From contig JBBCJR010000009.1 in assembly GCA_037190805.1 (NCBI GenBank), positions 1 through 64,000 of the forward strand: a DNA stretch of 64,000 bases, written 5' to 3'. The DNA is from JBBCJR01 sp037190805. Its GTDB lineage: Bacteria; Pseudomonadota; Alphaproteobacteria; Sphingomonadales; Sphingomonadaceae. The translations under genes were made by a program, and so were the position numbers. Position 1 is the stretch's first letter. Each line of letters starts with the position of its first letter. Below are positions 53,372 through 62,485 of the stretch, piece by piece. The notes below the pieces were generated by a model, which had not been told where the DNA came from, did not search any database, and saw nothing but the letters and a program-made list of their open reading frames with translations.

Positions 53372-53971
53372 GTGAGTCATTTCAAGCCTTTTATCGTTGG
53401 CCTTGGGGGGACCACGCGCGCGGGCTCGTCGACGGAGCGGGCGCTGGGCTTTGCGCTGGCGGCGGCGGAAGCGGCGGGGGCGGAGGTCGCGCTGATCGGC
53501 GGCCCCGACCTCATCCTGCCGATGTACTCGCCGGAAGCGCCGGAGCGCACGCCCGAGGCCCGGCGCATCGTCGCCGCGCTGAGGCGCGCCCACGGCGTCA
53601 TCATCGCCTCGCCCGGCTATCACGGCTCGCTGTCCGGGCTGATCAAGAACGCCCTCGACTATGTCGAGGACATGCGCGGCGACGATGCCCCCTATCTCGA
53701 CGGCCGCGCGGTCGGCCTCATCGCCTGCGCCTCCGGCTGTCAGGCCACCGGCACCACGCTGGTCGCGCTGCGCTCGATCATCCATGCCCTGCGCGGCTGG
53801 CCGACCCCGCTGGGCGTCGGCGTCAATACCATCGGCGGCCTCCTCGATCCCGCCGGCAACATCGCCGACCCCGCCATCGCCGCACAGCTCGAACTCCTCG
53901 GACAGCCGGTCGTCGAATTCTCCAGACATCGCGACGCATTCCTCAGCGGCAAGGCCGGCGTGGCGGTCTAG
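53372..53971 (+). CDS. NADPH-dependent FMN reductase family protein
   Basis: A 199-residue flavodoxin-fold reductase: G-L-G-G-T-T-R-A-G-S-S-T-E-R (FMN phosphate loop, 9-22) and A-S-P-G-Y-H-G-S-L-S-G-L-I-K-N-A-L-D-Y, diagnostic for the NADPH:FMN reductase family. It probably supplies reduced flavin to a partner monooxygenase, but none is adjacent. The GTG at 53372 is preferred over the frame-open ATG at 53312, which lies inside rsmD. Confidence 0.85.
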   Translation: MSHFKPFIVGLGGTTRAGSSTERALGFALAAAEAAGAEVALIGGPDLILPMYSPEAPERTPEARRIVAALRRAHGVIIASPGYHGSLSGLIKNALDYVEDMRGDDAPYLDGRAVGLIACASGCQATGTTLVALRSIIHALRGWPTPLGVGVNTIGGLLDPAGNIADPAIAAQLELLGQPVVEFSRHRDAFLSGKAGVAV

Positions 53972-54015
53972 ATCGGCGGCGCGCAAGGGAGAGCACTGGC
54001 GGCCGGAAGCAGGTT

Positions 54016-54327
54016 TCAGTGCCTCGATCTATTCTTGTCGATCAGCACTGCCTGCTGCCATCGGCTTGGCGCCTTGTCGGTGCGGTGAATGCAGCCCGAC
54101 CAGCAGCAAGGTCGCTTCTTTCCCTCCACCAGTTCCTCGCAAGTCCGCTGGATACGACGTTGGCGTGTCGCCGCCTGCTTCGCGTCTTCTACCCAGCAAA
54201 TGAACTCATTTCGACCAAGCGGGGTAAGGTTTTCCCATAACGCCAGGACCCTCGGATCGGATCGCAGCGCCGCCTGCATATCCTCGCCCGCCTCATGAAC
54301 AGTGCCGTGGGGAAAAGCGTTCGTCAT
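54016..54327 (-). CDS. YdeI/OmpD-associated family protein
   Basis: A 103-residue protein with the family core L-T-P-L-G-R-N-E-F-I-C-W-V-E-D-A-K and R-Q-R-R-I-Q-R-T-C-E-E-L, ending in a short Cys-containing tail (C-C-W-S-G-C-I-H-R). The function of this group is not established. The ATG at 54327 follows GGAGA; longer frames are not supported. It follows the ROK kinase gene on the same strand. Confidence 0.75.
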   Translation of the reverse strand: MTNAFPHGTVHEAGEDMQAALRSDPRVLALWENLTPLGRNEFICWVEDAKQAATRQRRIQRTCEELVEGKKRPCCWSGCIHRTDKAPSRWQQAVLIDKNRSRH

Positions 54328-54403
54328 CAGGTCTCCGGGCAAGCTCGGCCAGGACGCATTCATCGCCGTAGGCCAACAGCGGCCATCAACTCTGAGCGCC
54401 GGA

Positions 54404-55318
54404 TCAGGCAATGTCCATGGTTGGGCCAGTTCCGGCCGATAGCGCCGTGGCGGCGACTGCGATCGCGCCCAGCGGTCCCGCCATTCGGCCAAGACCGGGC
54501 GCCGCGACATAGCCGTCGATCGCGCCGATCGCCAGCCATGGCGGATAGCCGACTAAGCTGGCGCACAGCGACTGGCGGATCATCGGCAGCAGCTGCGGCT
54601 GCCCGGCGATGACGCCGCCGCCCATCAGGATGATGCGCGGCGCAAGCGTCAGCACCAGCCCGTGAAGCAGCTGGGCCAGCGCGTCGGCCACCCGCAGCCA
54701 GACCGGATGGTCGGCGGGCAAGTCGCTACCGCCGCCCGTCCGCGCCCTGATCGCGGTGCCCGACGCCAGTCCTTCGACGCAATCGCCGTGGAGGGGGCAG
54801 CAGCCCGGCCAGTCGTCACCGGGCAGGCGACGGACGCGGACATGGCCGATCTCGGCGTGGCCCATCCCCCTCACGGGCCGACCGCCGACGATCAGGCCAC
54901 CGCCAACGCCGGTGCCGACCGTGATATAGACGACATCGTCGAGCCCCCGTGCGGAACCCCAGCGCCGCTCGGCCAGCACCGCGCCGCCCACATCGGTGTC
55001 GAGGGCGGTGGGAACGCCATAGCGCGCCGTCCACCGGCGCCAGAGATCGGTTCCCGACCAGCCTAGCTTCGGCGTCCCGACAATGGCGCCATAGGTGGCG
55101 GAGACAGGATCGAGGTTCAGCGGCCCGAAGCTGGCGATGCCCAGCGCCTCGAAGCCGCGCCAGCGATCAAAAACGGCCTCCACCCCGGCCAGCGTGGTCG
55201 CGGGGTCAGTGGTCGGCACCATCACCTGTTCGCGAATGTCGTCCGGCCCGGTCGCGAGAATGCAGACGCATTTCGTCCCGCCCATCTCGACGCCCGCGAG
55301 AAGCGGCGTCGCCGTCAT
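54404..55318 (-). CDS. ROK-family sugar kinase (fructokinase-like)
   Basis: A 304-residue ROK kinase. The phosphate loop is V-E-M-G-G-T-K-C-V-C near the N-terminus, followed by T-D-V-G-G-A-V-L-A-E, Y-I-T-V-G-T-G-V-G-G-G and the zinc-binding C-C-P-L-H-G-D-C-V-E-G-L-A-S-G of the fructokinase/Mak subgroup. It phosphorylates a hexose, probably fructose, in the cytoplasm. The start at 55318 is chosen by family alignment; ATG 55333 is an alternative. Confidence 0.88.
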   Translation of the reverse strand: MTATPLLAGVEMGGTKCVCILATGPDDIREQVMVPTTDPATTLAGVEAVFDRWRGFEALGIASFGPLNLDPVSATYGAIVGTPKLGWSGTDLWRRWTARYGVPTALDTDVGGAVLAERRWGSARGLDDVVYITVGTGVGGGLIVGGRPVRGMGHAEIGHVRVRRLPGDDWPGCCPLHGDCVEGLASGTAIRARTGGGSDLPADHPVWLRVADALAQLLHGLVLTLAPRIILMGGGVIAGQPQLLPMIRQSLCASLVGYPPWLAIGAIDGYVAAPGLGRMAGPLGAIAVAATALSAGTGPTMDIA

Positions 55319-55352
55319 ATCCCGGCCAACCATCCGGGTGGCCGCTGCGCAG

Positions 55353-56129
55353 TCACCGCCCTTCCCACACTGGCGGGCGTTTTTCGATGAAGGCGGCCAT
55401 GCCTTCCTTCTGATCGTCGGTGCCGAACAGGCCCTGGAACAGCCGCCGCTCGAACGCCACGCCCTGGGCAAGACCGGATTCCTGCGCCGTGCCGATCATC
55501 TCCTTGACCGCCAGCGCGGCGAGGGGGGCCATGCCGGCGATCGCCGCCGCAGCCTTCAAGGCGTCCTCGAGCAGGTCAGTCGCCGGAACGATACGGGCGA
55601 CGAGGCCGGCGCGCTCCGCCTCCTCGGCATCCATCATGCGGCCGGTCAGGCACAGGTCCATCGCCTTGGCCTTGCCGACGGCACGGGTCAGCCGCTGCGA
55701 CCCGCCCATGCCGGGCGCGATGCCCAGCTTCACTTCCGGCTGGCCGAAGCGCGCGGTGTCGGCGGCGATGATGAAATCCGCCATCATCGCCAGCTCGCAT
55801 CCGCCGCCCAGCGCGAAGCCGGCGACGGCAGCGATCCACGGCTTGCGGGTTCGCGCCACCTTGTCCCAGCCGGACAGGAAATCGGGGCCGTACATGTCGG
55901 CAAAGCCCCGCGTCGCCATTTCCTTGATGTCGGCGCCGGCCGCGAACGCCTTGTCGTCGCCGGTGACGACCGCGCAGCCCAGCCCCGGATCGGCATCGAA
56001 GGCGGCGAGCGCATCGACCAGTTCCGCCATCACGGTCGAATTGAGCGCATTCAGCGCCTTGGGCCGGTTGAGACGGATCAGCGTCACCCGGTCTCGCGTT
56101 TCGACCAGCAACGTTTCATAATCGGCCAT
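55353..56129 (-). CDS. Enoyl-CoA hydratase
   Basis: A 258-residue crotonase: F-A-A-G-A-D-I-K-E-M (oxyanion segment) and G-G-G-C-E-L-A-M-M-A-D with the first catalytic Glu, then Q-P-E-V-K-L-G with the second. It hydrates short enoyl-CoA. It lies 14 nt after the 3-hydroxyisobutyryl-CoA hydrolase-like gene; the pair is typical of valine degradation. Confidence 0.93.
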   Translation of the reverse strand: MADYETLLVETRDRVTLIRLNRPKALNALNSTVMAELVDALAAFDADPGLGCAVVTGDDKAFAAGADIKEMATRGFADMYGPDFLSGWDKVARTRKPWIAAVAGFALGGGCELAMMADFIIAADTARFGQPEVKLGIAPGMGGSQRLTRAVGKAKAMDLCLTGRMMDAEEAERAGLVARIVPATDLLEDALKAAAAIAGMAPLAALAVKEMIGTAQESGLAQGVAFERRLFQGLFGTDDQKEGMAAFIEKRPPVWEGR

Positions 56130-56143
56130 CGCCCTGTTCCCCT

Positions 56144-57193
56144 CTAGCGATCGAGCGGCCGCCACGCCTCGTCATCGGCGAGCGGCGCGAAGATGATGTC
56201 GAGCATATGATCGGTGACGCCTTCGGGGGTCGCCGGGTTCCAGCGCGGCGTCCTGTCCTTGTCGACGAGGAGCGCCCGCACGCCTTCGATGAAGTCGTGA
56301 CGCTGGCAGACATGGGCGGTGATCGCATATTCCAGCCGCATCTCGTCGGCGAAATCGGTGAAGTCGCGGCTGGTGGCCAGCAGCCTGAGCGCGACCTTGC
56401 ACGCCTGCGGCGATTTGGCGGCGAGGGTGGCCAGTTCCTTCGCCGCCCAGTCGGAGGGGTCGGCCGCCAGCGCGGCGAGGATATCCTCCAGCCGGTCGGC
56501 GGCGAACAGCCGGTCGATGAGGCCACGGTTGCGCTCGATCCGGGCGGGCGGCGGCGGCACCGACGCGCCGTCCAGTATCGCCGGGATCGATTGCGGATCG
56601 GCGGCGATCGCGGCCTTCACCCGTGGCAGCGCATCGCTCGGCAGATAGTGGGTGGCCAGACCCAGCGACAGGCACTCCGCCCCGTCCAGTCGCGCGCCGG
56701 TCAGCGCCAGGAATTCCCCCACCCGGCCGGGGAGCCGCGACAGATGCCAGCCACCGCCGGCATCGGGGTAAAGGCCGATCGCGGTTTCAGGCATCGCGAA
56801 CAGGGTGTTTTCGGTCGCCACCCGGTAGCGGGCGGGCGCGGCGATGCCGACGCCGCCACCCATCGTCACCCCGTCCATGATCGCGACCACCGGCTTGGCA
56901 TAGGTGAAAAGCTGATGATTGAGCTGATATTCGGCACGAAAGAAGCCGCGCGCGGCAACCCCGTCACCCCTGCCGCTGTCCGCCGCCGCCCGCACGTCGC
57001 CACCGGCGCAGAAGCCGCGCCCCTCGCTGTGGTCGATCAGCACGGCGTCGATGCCATGATCGCCCCGCCAGTCGGACAGCGCCGCCGACATGCCCTCGCA
57101 CATCGCCTGCGTCATCGCGTGCAGCACGCGCGGCCGATTCAGGCGCAAGCGCCCGAGGCGGCCTTCGGTGGAAACGAGGACGTGATCGGTCAT
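56144..57193 (-). CDS. 3-hydroxyisobutyryl-CoA hydrolase-like crotonase
   Basis: A 349-residue crotonase-superfamily protein. F-C-A-G-G-D-V-R (not A-G-A-D as in hydratases), M-G-G-G-V-G-I and P-E-T-A-I-G-L-Y-P-D-A-G-G identify the HIBCH group, which hydrolyses 3-hydroxyisobutyryl-CoA in valine catabolism. The length (about 350) also fits HIBCH rather than a plain hydratase. First gene of the pair with the hydratase at 55353. Confidence 0.88.
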   Translation of the reverse strand: MTDHVLVSTEGRLGRLRLNRPRVLHAMTQAMCEGMSAALSDWRGDHGIDAVLIDHSEGRGFCAGGDVRAAADSGRGDGVAARGFFRAEYQLNHQLFTYAKPVVAIMDGVTMGGGVGIAAPARYRVATENTLFAMPETAIGLYPDAGGGWHLSRLPGRVGEFLALTGARLDGAECLSLGLATHYLPSDALPRVKAAIAADPQSIPAILDGASVPPPPARIERNRGLIDRLFAADRLEDILAALAADPSDWAAKELATLAAKSPQACKVALRLLATSRDFTDFADEMRLEYAITAHVCQRHDFIEGVRALLVDKDRTPRWNPATPEGVTDHMLDIIFAPLADDEAWRPLDR

Positions 57194-57197
57194 TCCC

Positions 57198-57213
57198 CAT
57201 CGCTATAGCGATG
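57198..57213. promoter_or_regulatory. 16-bp perfect palindrome in divergent intergenic region
   Basis: CATCGCTA-TAGCGATG, uninterrupted, 4 nt upstream of the HIBCH-like start and between the two divergent genes. A 16-bp perfect palindrome is expected about once by chance in a window this size, so operator function is only suggested. Confidence 0.3.
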
Positions 57214-57281
57214 TCGCCGAAGGGGAAAAGGCCGTCCGACATTAACCGGGCGGTAGCAGGATCACGCCTAGCGGTCGGCAG

Positions 57282-58286
57282 ATGATCGACACGCCAAAAC
57301 CGCTCGTTCGCCTACGCCTTGGTGCGATTGCCGCCGGCGGACTGCTGGTCGGATTGATGGCCTTGGCGGAAAACCGCATCGGCCTGCTGGCAGATCCGAT
57401 CGCCCGCGACTGGACGTTGGACCGGATGACGCTCCAGATCATCCTCACCGCCCTTATCCATGGCGGCATCTTCACGCTCGGCGCCGCCCTCGCCCGCATT
57501 GCCGGCCGCCGTCATCTCGCCCTGTATGTGGGATTGGGCGCGGTCGCGACGATCTCGGCCTTCCTGCTCAGCATCAATCCGGATGCGCTGGCGCTGGCGC
57601 GAACGAACGGCACGCTCACCCCGGCGCTCGGCGTCCCGCTGCTGATCGGAGCGCTGATCGGTTTCGGCTATCGCCGGCATGCGGGGTTCGAGGCCGATGG
57701 TGATGATCCTGCCGCCCTGACGGCCGCGACGATGGGCGATGACGGCCTTATCCGCACCAGCGGGGCCACTTATTATAGGGGCCCGCTGGACGTCAGCACG
57801 GCGCTGCTGCCGCTGGTCGCGGCGACTCTGACGGGAGCGGGGCTGCACGCCGCGCTGCTGGTGGCGATGGTCGACCTCCTGTCCTGGTCAGGCGACGATT
57901 TTCTTCATGGCGTCCGCTTCGCACCCGGGGACGGGATGCTGGCCGGCATCCTGCTGCTGACCCTGCCTTATGCCTTGTTCGTGCGCGGCGCCCATGCCGC
58001 CCTCAAGGCCGGCGGCCGCACCGGCACTCTCGTCTATGCGCTTGCCGGGCTGCTCACGCCCCTGGCGATCGGGATGCTGCTGTCGCTCGCGGGATTCGGC
58101 GTCGTCGGGCCAATGCTGGGATTCCAGTTCGTGCTGCCGTCGGCGCTGGCGATGATCGTCTATCGCTCGCTCGCGGGGCTGGAGCCGCGCACGCTTCCCG
58201 CTGACGTCGAAGTCGCCGACCCTCGCGCGCTGGTCGGTGCCGATCATCCACGCCGACAGGCCGCGCGCGTCATCCTGCCCGACTGA
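57282..58286 (+). CDS. Polytopic membrane protein of unknown function
   Basis: A 334-residue protein with about eight hydrophobic helices (for example I-A-A-G-G-L-L-V-G-L-M-A-L and L-A-G-L-L-T-P-L-A-I-G-M-L-L-S-L) and a central more polar loop around residues 137-165. No family is recognised with confidence. It precedes the ABC transporter genes by about 54 nt on the same strand but need not be functionally linked. Confidence 0.65.
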   Translation: MIDTPKPLVRLRLGAIAAGGLLVGLMALAENRIGLLADPIARDWTLDRMTLQIILTALIHGGIFTLGAALARIAGRRHLALYVGLGAVATISAFLLSINPDALALARTNGTLTPALGVPLLIGALIGFGYRRHAGFEADGDDPAALTAATMGDDGLIRTSGATYYRGPLDVSTALLPLVAATLTGAGLHAALLVAMVDLLSWSGDDFLHGVRFAPGDGMLAGILLLTLPYALFVRGAHAALKAGGRTGTLVYALAGLLTPLAIGMLLSLAGFGVVGPMLGFQFVLPSALAMIVYRSLAGLEPRTLPADVEVADPRALVGADHPRRQAARVILPD

Positions 58287-58339
58287 CGCCGCCGCTTTCC
58301 CGTTGACAGCGGCTGCGCGGCGGGGGAACCGTCGAGGCG

Positions 58340-59260
58340 ATGCTGGGCCTCATCGTCAAGCGGCTGCTGGTCGCCATCCCGATCCTGTTTCTGGTCGCCA
58401 CCGCCGCCTTCTTCCTGATGCGGGCGGCGCCCGGCAATCCGTTCGACACCGGGCGCAAGCTGCCGGTCGAAGTCGAGCGGCAGATCATGGCCCGCTATGG
58501 CATGGACCGGCCGCTGGGCGAGCAATATGTCCGCTACATGGGCGGCCTGGTGCGGGGCGATTTCGGCCCCTCGCTGAAATATCGCGACAAGAGCGTCGCC
58601 GCGATGATCGCCGAGGGGCTGCCGCGCAGCGCGACGCTGGGCCTGTCGGCGCTGACGCTGGCGCTGTTGATCGGCGGGCCGCTGGGCATCTGGGCGGCGC
58701 TGCGCCACAACCGGGGGGCGGACCGGGTGGCGACGCTGGCGACGACGTTGGGCCTGTGCATCCCGACCTTCGTCACCGCGCCGCTGCTCGTGCTTCTGTT
58801 CGGATCGACGCTGGGCTGGCTGCCGGTCGCCGGCTGGGGTGGAGTCAGAAACCTGATCCTCCCCGTCACCGTCCTCGCCCTGCCGCAGATCGCGATCATC
58901 GCCCGCTTGCTCCGCGCCGGGATGATCGAGGCCATGGCCATGCCCCATGTCCGCACCGCGCGTGCCAAGGGGCTGTCACCGACGCGGATCGTCGTCCGCC
59001 ATGCCTTGCCCGGAGCCGCCCTGCCGCTGGTCGCCTATCTGGGACCCGCGGCTGCCGGGCTGCTGACAGGATCACTGGTCGTCGAGCAGATCTTCAACCT
59101 GCCCGGCCTCGGCCGCTATTTCGTCATCAGCGCCCTTCAACGCGACTACACGGTGGTGATGGGGGTGGTCATCCTCTACGCCGCGCTGATCCTCGCCCTC
59201 AACCTCGTCGCCGACCTCATTCAGGCGGCGCTCGATCCCCGCCAGCGGCTGGTCCGGTGA
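58340..59260 (+). CDS. Oligopeptide-type ABC transporter permease (DppB/OppB-like)
   Basis: A 306-residue inner-membrane permease: N-terminal helix, then A-P-G-N-P-F, R-Y-G-M-D-R-P-L-G-E-Q-Y and the C-terminal coupling region T-A-R-A-K-G-L-S-P-T-R-I-V-V-R-H-A-L (EAA loop). Forms the channel together with the next gene, whose GTG overlaps this stop codon. Confidence 0.93.
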   Translation: MLGLIVKRLLVAIPILFLVATAAFFLMRAAPGNPFDTGRKLPVEVERQIMARYGMDRPLGEQYVRYMGGLVRGDFGPSLKYRDKSVAAMIAEGLPRSATLGLSALTLALLIGGPLGIWAALRHNRGADRVATLATTLGLCIPTFVTAPLLVLLFGSTLGWLPVAGWGGVRNLILPVTVLALPQIAIIARLLRAGMIEAMAMPHVRTARAKGLSPTRIVVRHALPGAALPLVAYLGPAAAGLLTGSLVVEQIFNLPGLGRYFVISALQRDYTVVMGVVILYAALILALNLVADLIQAALDPRQRLVR

Positions 59261-60108
59261 GCGCGGGACGCAGCCTGTGGACGGACGCGCGCCGCCGGCT
59301 GGCGCGCAACCGCGCCGCCGTTGCGGGCGGCGTCATACTTGTCCTCCTCATCCTCGCCGCGATCATCGGCCCGTGGCTGCTGCCGTTCGATCCGGCGGCG
59401 ATCAACAAGGAACAGGTCTGGGTGCCACCGCTGACCGCCGGCCATCTGCTCGGCACAGACGCGCTCGGCCGCGACCTTCTCGCCCGGTTGCTGATCGGCT
59501 TGCGCGTGTCGCTGGCGGTGGGACTGGTCGCCAGCCTGGTGTCGCTGATCATCGGCGTCGCCTGGGGCGCGACTGCGGGCTACGCTGGCGGCCGGGTGGA
59601 CGAGGCGATGATGCGCGTCGTCGACATCCTCTATGCGTTGCCGTTCATCTTCTTCGTCATCCTGCTGATGGTGGTGTTCGGCAAGAATTTCATCCTGCTG
59701 TTCCTCGCCATCGGCGCGGTCGAATGGCTGACCATGGCGCGGATCGTGCGCGGCCAGACCCTGTCGCTGAAGAATCGCGATTTTATCGAGGCGGCGCGTG
59801 CCGCAGGCCTGACGCCCACCGCCATCGTCAGCCGCCACATCGCGCCCAACCTCGCCGGGCCGGTGATCGTCTATGTCACGCTCACCATCCCCGGCATCAT
59901 CATGGCCGAAAGCTTCCTGAGCTTCCTTGGCCTTGGCGTACAGGAGCCGATGACCTCGCTCGGCACGCTGATCAGCGGCGGCGCGCAGGATATGGAGCTG
60001 GCCCCCTGGCTTCTGGTCGCTCCGGCATTGACGATGGTGGCCACCCTGCTGGCCTTCAACCTGCTGGGCGACGGGCTGCGCGACGCCCTCGACCCCAAGG
60101 ACCGTTGA
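59257..60108 (+). CDS. Oligopeptide-type ABC transporter permease (DppC/OppC-like)
   Basis: A 283-residue permease with N-terminal R-R-R-L-A-R-N-R-A-A-V-A-G-G, the D-A-L-G-R-D-L-L-A-R segment and the EAA loop E-A-A-R-A-A-G-L-T-P-T-A-I-V-S-R-H. The GTG at 59257 overlaps the DppB stop; the substrate-binding protein starts 2 nt after this gene's stop, so all three are one operon. Confidence 0.93.
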   Translation: MSAGRSLWTDARRRLARNRAAVAGGVILVLLILAAIIGPWLLPFDPAAINKEQVWVPPLTAGHLLGTDALGRDLLARLLIGLRVSLAVGLVASLVSLIIGVAWGATAGYAGGRVDEAMMRVVDILYALPFIFFVILLMVVFGKNFILLFLAIGAVEWLTMARIVRGQTLSLKNRDFIEAARAAGLTPTAIVSRHIAPNLAGPVIVYVTLTIPGIIMAESFLSFLGLGVQEPMTSLGTLISGGAQDMELAPWLLVAPALTMVATLLAFNLLGDGLRDALDPKDR

Positions 60109-60110
60109 AG

Positions 60111-61727
60111 ATGCGCTGGCTCGTTCTGGCCGCCCTCGCCCTCCTTGCCGGCTGTGCGGCGGGCGACGGTCGCGCGCCCTGCCCGGCCGGTCAGCTCTGC
60201 CTGGAGGCGGGCAACGGCACCGACCCTGAAACCCTCGATCCCGCGCTCAGTCAGTTGGTCATCGAGCAGACCATCTTCCATGACCTCCTGGTCGGCCTGT
60301 TCACCTTCGACGCAGCCGGCCATGCCGTGCCTGGCATGGCGGTCACATCGCGCACCTCGGCCGACGGACTGGTCTGGACGTTCGATCTCCGGCCGGCGCG
60401 CTGGTCCGACGGGACGCCGGTGACGGCCGAGGATTTCGTCACCGCCTTCCGCCGCCTCATGGACCCCGCGACCGCGTCCGCCTACGCTTATCTTTTCTAC
60501 CTGATCGACGGCGCGGAGGCCGTGAACAACGGCAAGGCGCGTCCCGACACGCTGGGTGTCCGCGCCCTCGCTCCGGATCGGCTGGAACTGCGCCTCGTCC
60601 ATCCAGCGCCCTATCTGCCGCGCCTTCTAACCCATGGTCTTGCCTCTCCCGTGCCGAGCCACGCAATCCGCAAGTGGGGCGAGGGCTGGACGCGGCCGGA
60701 CCGCTATGTTTCGAACGGCCCCTATCGCCTCGTCTCATGGGCGCTGGGGGACCGGCTGGTGCTGACGCGCAATCCGCATTTCTGGGACAATGCCAAGACC
60801 TGCTTCGACCGGGTCAGCTATTATCCCACGCCCGATCCGGTCTCGGCCGAACGACGCGTGAAAAGCGGCGAGCTGGATCTCGGCATCAATTTCGCGTCAA
60901 ACCGCATCGGCTATCTGCGGGGAAAGGGCGGCATGGCGGATTATGTCCGCGTCGCGCCGTGGCTGGGCATCTACTATCTCGCCTTCAACGCCGGGCGTCC
61001 GGAGTTCACCGACGTCCGGGTGCGTCTTGCCTTGTCGATGGCGCTGGACCGGGACTTCATGACCGACAAATTGCTGCGGGCGGGCCAGCGGCCGCTCTAC
61101 GGCTTCGTGCCGCCCGGCACCGCCGGACATGTCGCGCCGCCGGCGCCGCTGTGGACGTCATGGCCATTCGAGAAACGGCAGGCGGTCGCCCGCGCGCTTC
61201 TCGCCCGCGCCGGCTTCGGACCGGCGAGGCCACTGAGCATGGCGCTGAAATATCCCAATTCGGGCGATCGGGTCATCGCTACCGCCATCCAGGCCGACTG
61301 GCGGGCGGTGGGCGCCGAGGTGTCGCTGGAGCCGGTGGAAGGGCAGATTTTCTTCGCCGATATGCGGGCGCGTGATTTCGATGTCGGGATCGCCAACTGG
61401 ATCGCCGATTTCGACGATCCGCTGACCTTCCTCGGCATCCTCCAGGGATCGGCGGGGGCGCAGAACTATGGCGACTATGCCAGTCCTACCTACGACGCCC
61501 TGCTCGCCGCCGCCGGACGCGAGGCCGACGAGAGCCGCCGCGCCCGCCTGCTCGGCAGGGCCGAAGCGCTGATGCTGGCCGAGGTCGGGGTCGTCCCGCT
61601 CTATACCAACGTCAGCCGCAATGTGGTCAGCCCCCGCCTCACCGGCTTCATGGACAACATGTCGAACTGGCACCCCAAGCGTTTTGTCTGCCTCGCCGGA
61701 TTTGCTCCAACCCAAACGCGGCGATAG
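60111..61727 (+). CDS. Oligopeptide ABC transporter substrate-binding lipoprotein
   Basis: A 538-residue SBP of the DppA/OppA family. Lipobox L-L-A-G-C (lipidated Cys about 15) and the family features E-T-L-D-P-A-L-S-Q, W-S-D-G-T-P-V-T-A-E-D-F-V, Y-V-S-N-G-P-Y and M-A-L-D-R-D are clear. It binds peptides or related solutes in the periplasm for the two permeases upstream. Confidence 0.92.
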   Translation: MRWLVLAALALLAGCAAGDGRAPCPAGQLCLEAGNGTDPETLDPALSQLVIEQTIFHDLLVGLFTFDAAGHAVPGMAVTSRTSADGLVWTFDLRPARWSDGTPVTAEDFVTAFRRLMDPATASAYAYLFYLIDGAEAVNNGKARPDTLGVRALAPDRLELRLVHPAPYLPRLLTHGLASPVPSHAIRKWGEGWTRPDRYVSNGPYRLVSWALGDRLVLTRNPHFWDNAKTCFDRVSYYPTPDPVSAERRVKSGELDLGINFASNRIGYLRGKGGMADYVRVAPWLGIYYLAFNAGRPEFTDVRVRLALSMALDRDFMTDKLLRAGQRPLYGFVPPGTAGHVAPPAPLWTSWPFEKRQAVARALLARAGFGPARPLSMALKYPNSGDRVIATAIQADWRAVGAEVSLEPVEGQIFFADMRARDFDVGIANWIADFDDPLTFLGILQGSAGAQNYGDYASPTYDALLAAAGREADESRRARLLGRAEALMLAEVGVVPLYTNVSRNVVSPRLTGFMDNMSNWHPKRFVCLAGFAPTQTRR

Positions 61728-61767
61728 GGGAGCAGGCCCGTTGCGTGACGTTGTCAGGACCCCGCCG

Positions 61768-62445
61768 ATGAAAACCCCGCCCGCCGCCGCCATCGCCGCG
61801 CTGATGCTTGGCCTCGGCGCCGTTCCGGCGCGGGCGGCCGACCATGACCTACAGGCATGGGGCGCCAGCACCGCGACCATCGCCGCCGGCGCCCGGGGCG
61901 TGGTGTGGCTGGAGGGGCAGGCCCGGTTCTGGGACGATATCGGCCGGCGCGGGCAGATCCTGTTGCGGCCCGGCGTCGGCCTCAAGCTGTCGCCGACCAC
62001 CACCGCCATCCTCGGCTATGCCTATGTCCGCACCACGCCCTCGGGCCGCGCGGCGACCTCCGAGCATCGCATCTGGCAGCAGCTCGGCTACCGCATCGCC
62101 GGCGATAACGACGGCGCCACCCTGACCGGCCGGTCACGGGTCGAGCAGCGCTTCGTCGAGGGCGCCAGCGACACGGGCTGGCGCCTGCGCCAGCAGCTCC
62201 GCCTCGTCGCACCGCTGTCGGGACCGATGACGGCGGTCGGGTGGAGCGAGGCATTTGTCGCCCTCGACCGCACCGACTGGGGCCAGCGCGGCGGCTTCGA
62301 CCGGCTACGCAACTTCGCCGGCGTGTCGCTGCCGGTGGCGGCCGGGATCATGGTCGAGCCGGGCTATATGAACGAGTATGTCCGTCAGCGCGGCCCCAAC
62401 CGAATGAACCACATCCTCAGCCTGACGGTGAACACCAGCTTCTGA
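61768..62445 (+). CDS. DUF2490 outer-membrane-type protein
   Basis: A 225-residue secreted protein (signal about 1-23, ending V-P-A-R-A-A-D) with barrel-like alternation and the DUF2490 core (L-E-G-Q-A-R-F-W, R-S-R-V-E-Q-R-F, E-P-G-Y-M-N-E-Y-V). The function of the family is unknown. It starts 40 nt after the substrate-binding protein and is convergent with the ATPase gene. Confidence 0.75.
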   Translation: MKTPPAAAIAALMLGLGAVPARAADHDLQAWGASTATIAAGARGVVWLEGQARFWDDIGRRGQILLRPGVGLKLSPTTTAILGYAYVRTTPSGRAATSEHRIWQQLGYRIAGDNDGATLTGRSRVEQRFVEGASDTGWRLRQQLRLVAPLSGPMTAVGWSEAFVALDRTDWGQRGGFDRLRNFAGVSLPVAAGIMVEPGYMNEYVRQRGPNRMNHILSLTVNTSF

Positions 62446-62485
62446 TCCGGTTGCAGCGCGGGCCGGTGCCGATCCAACCAACTGA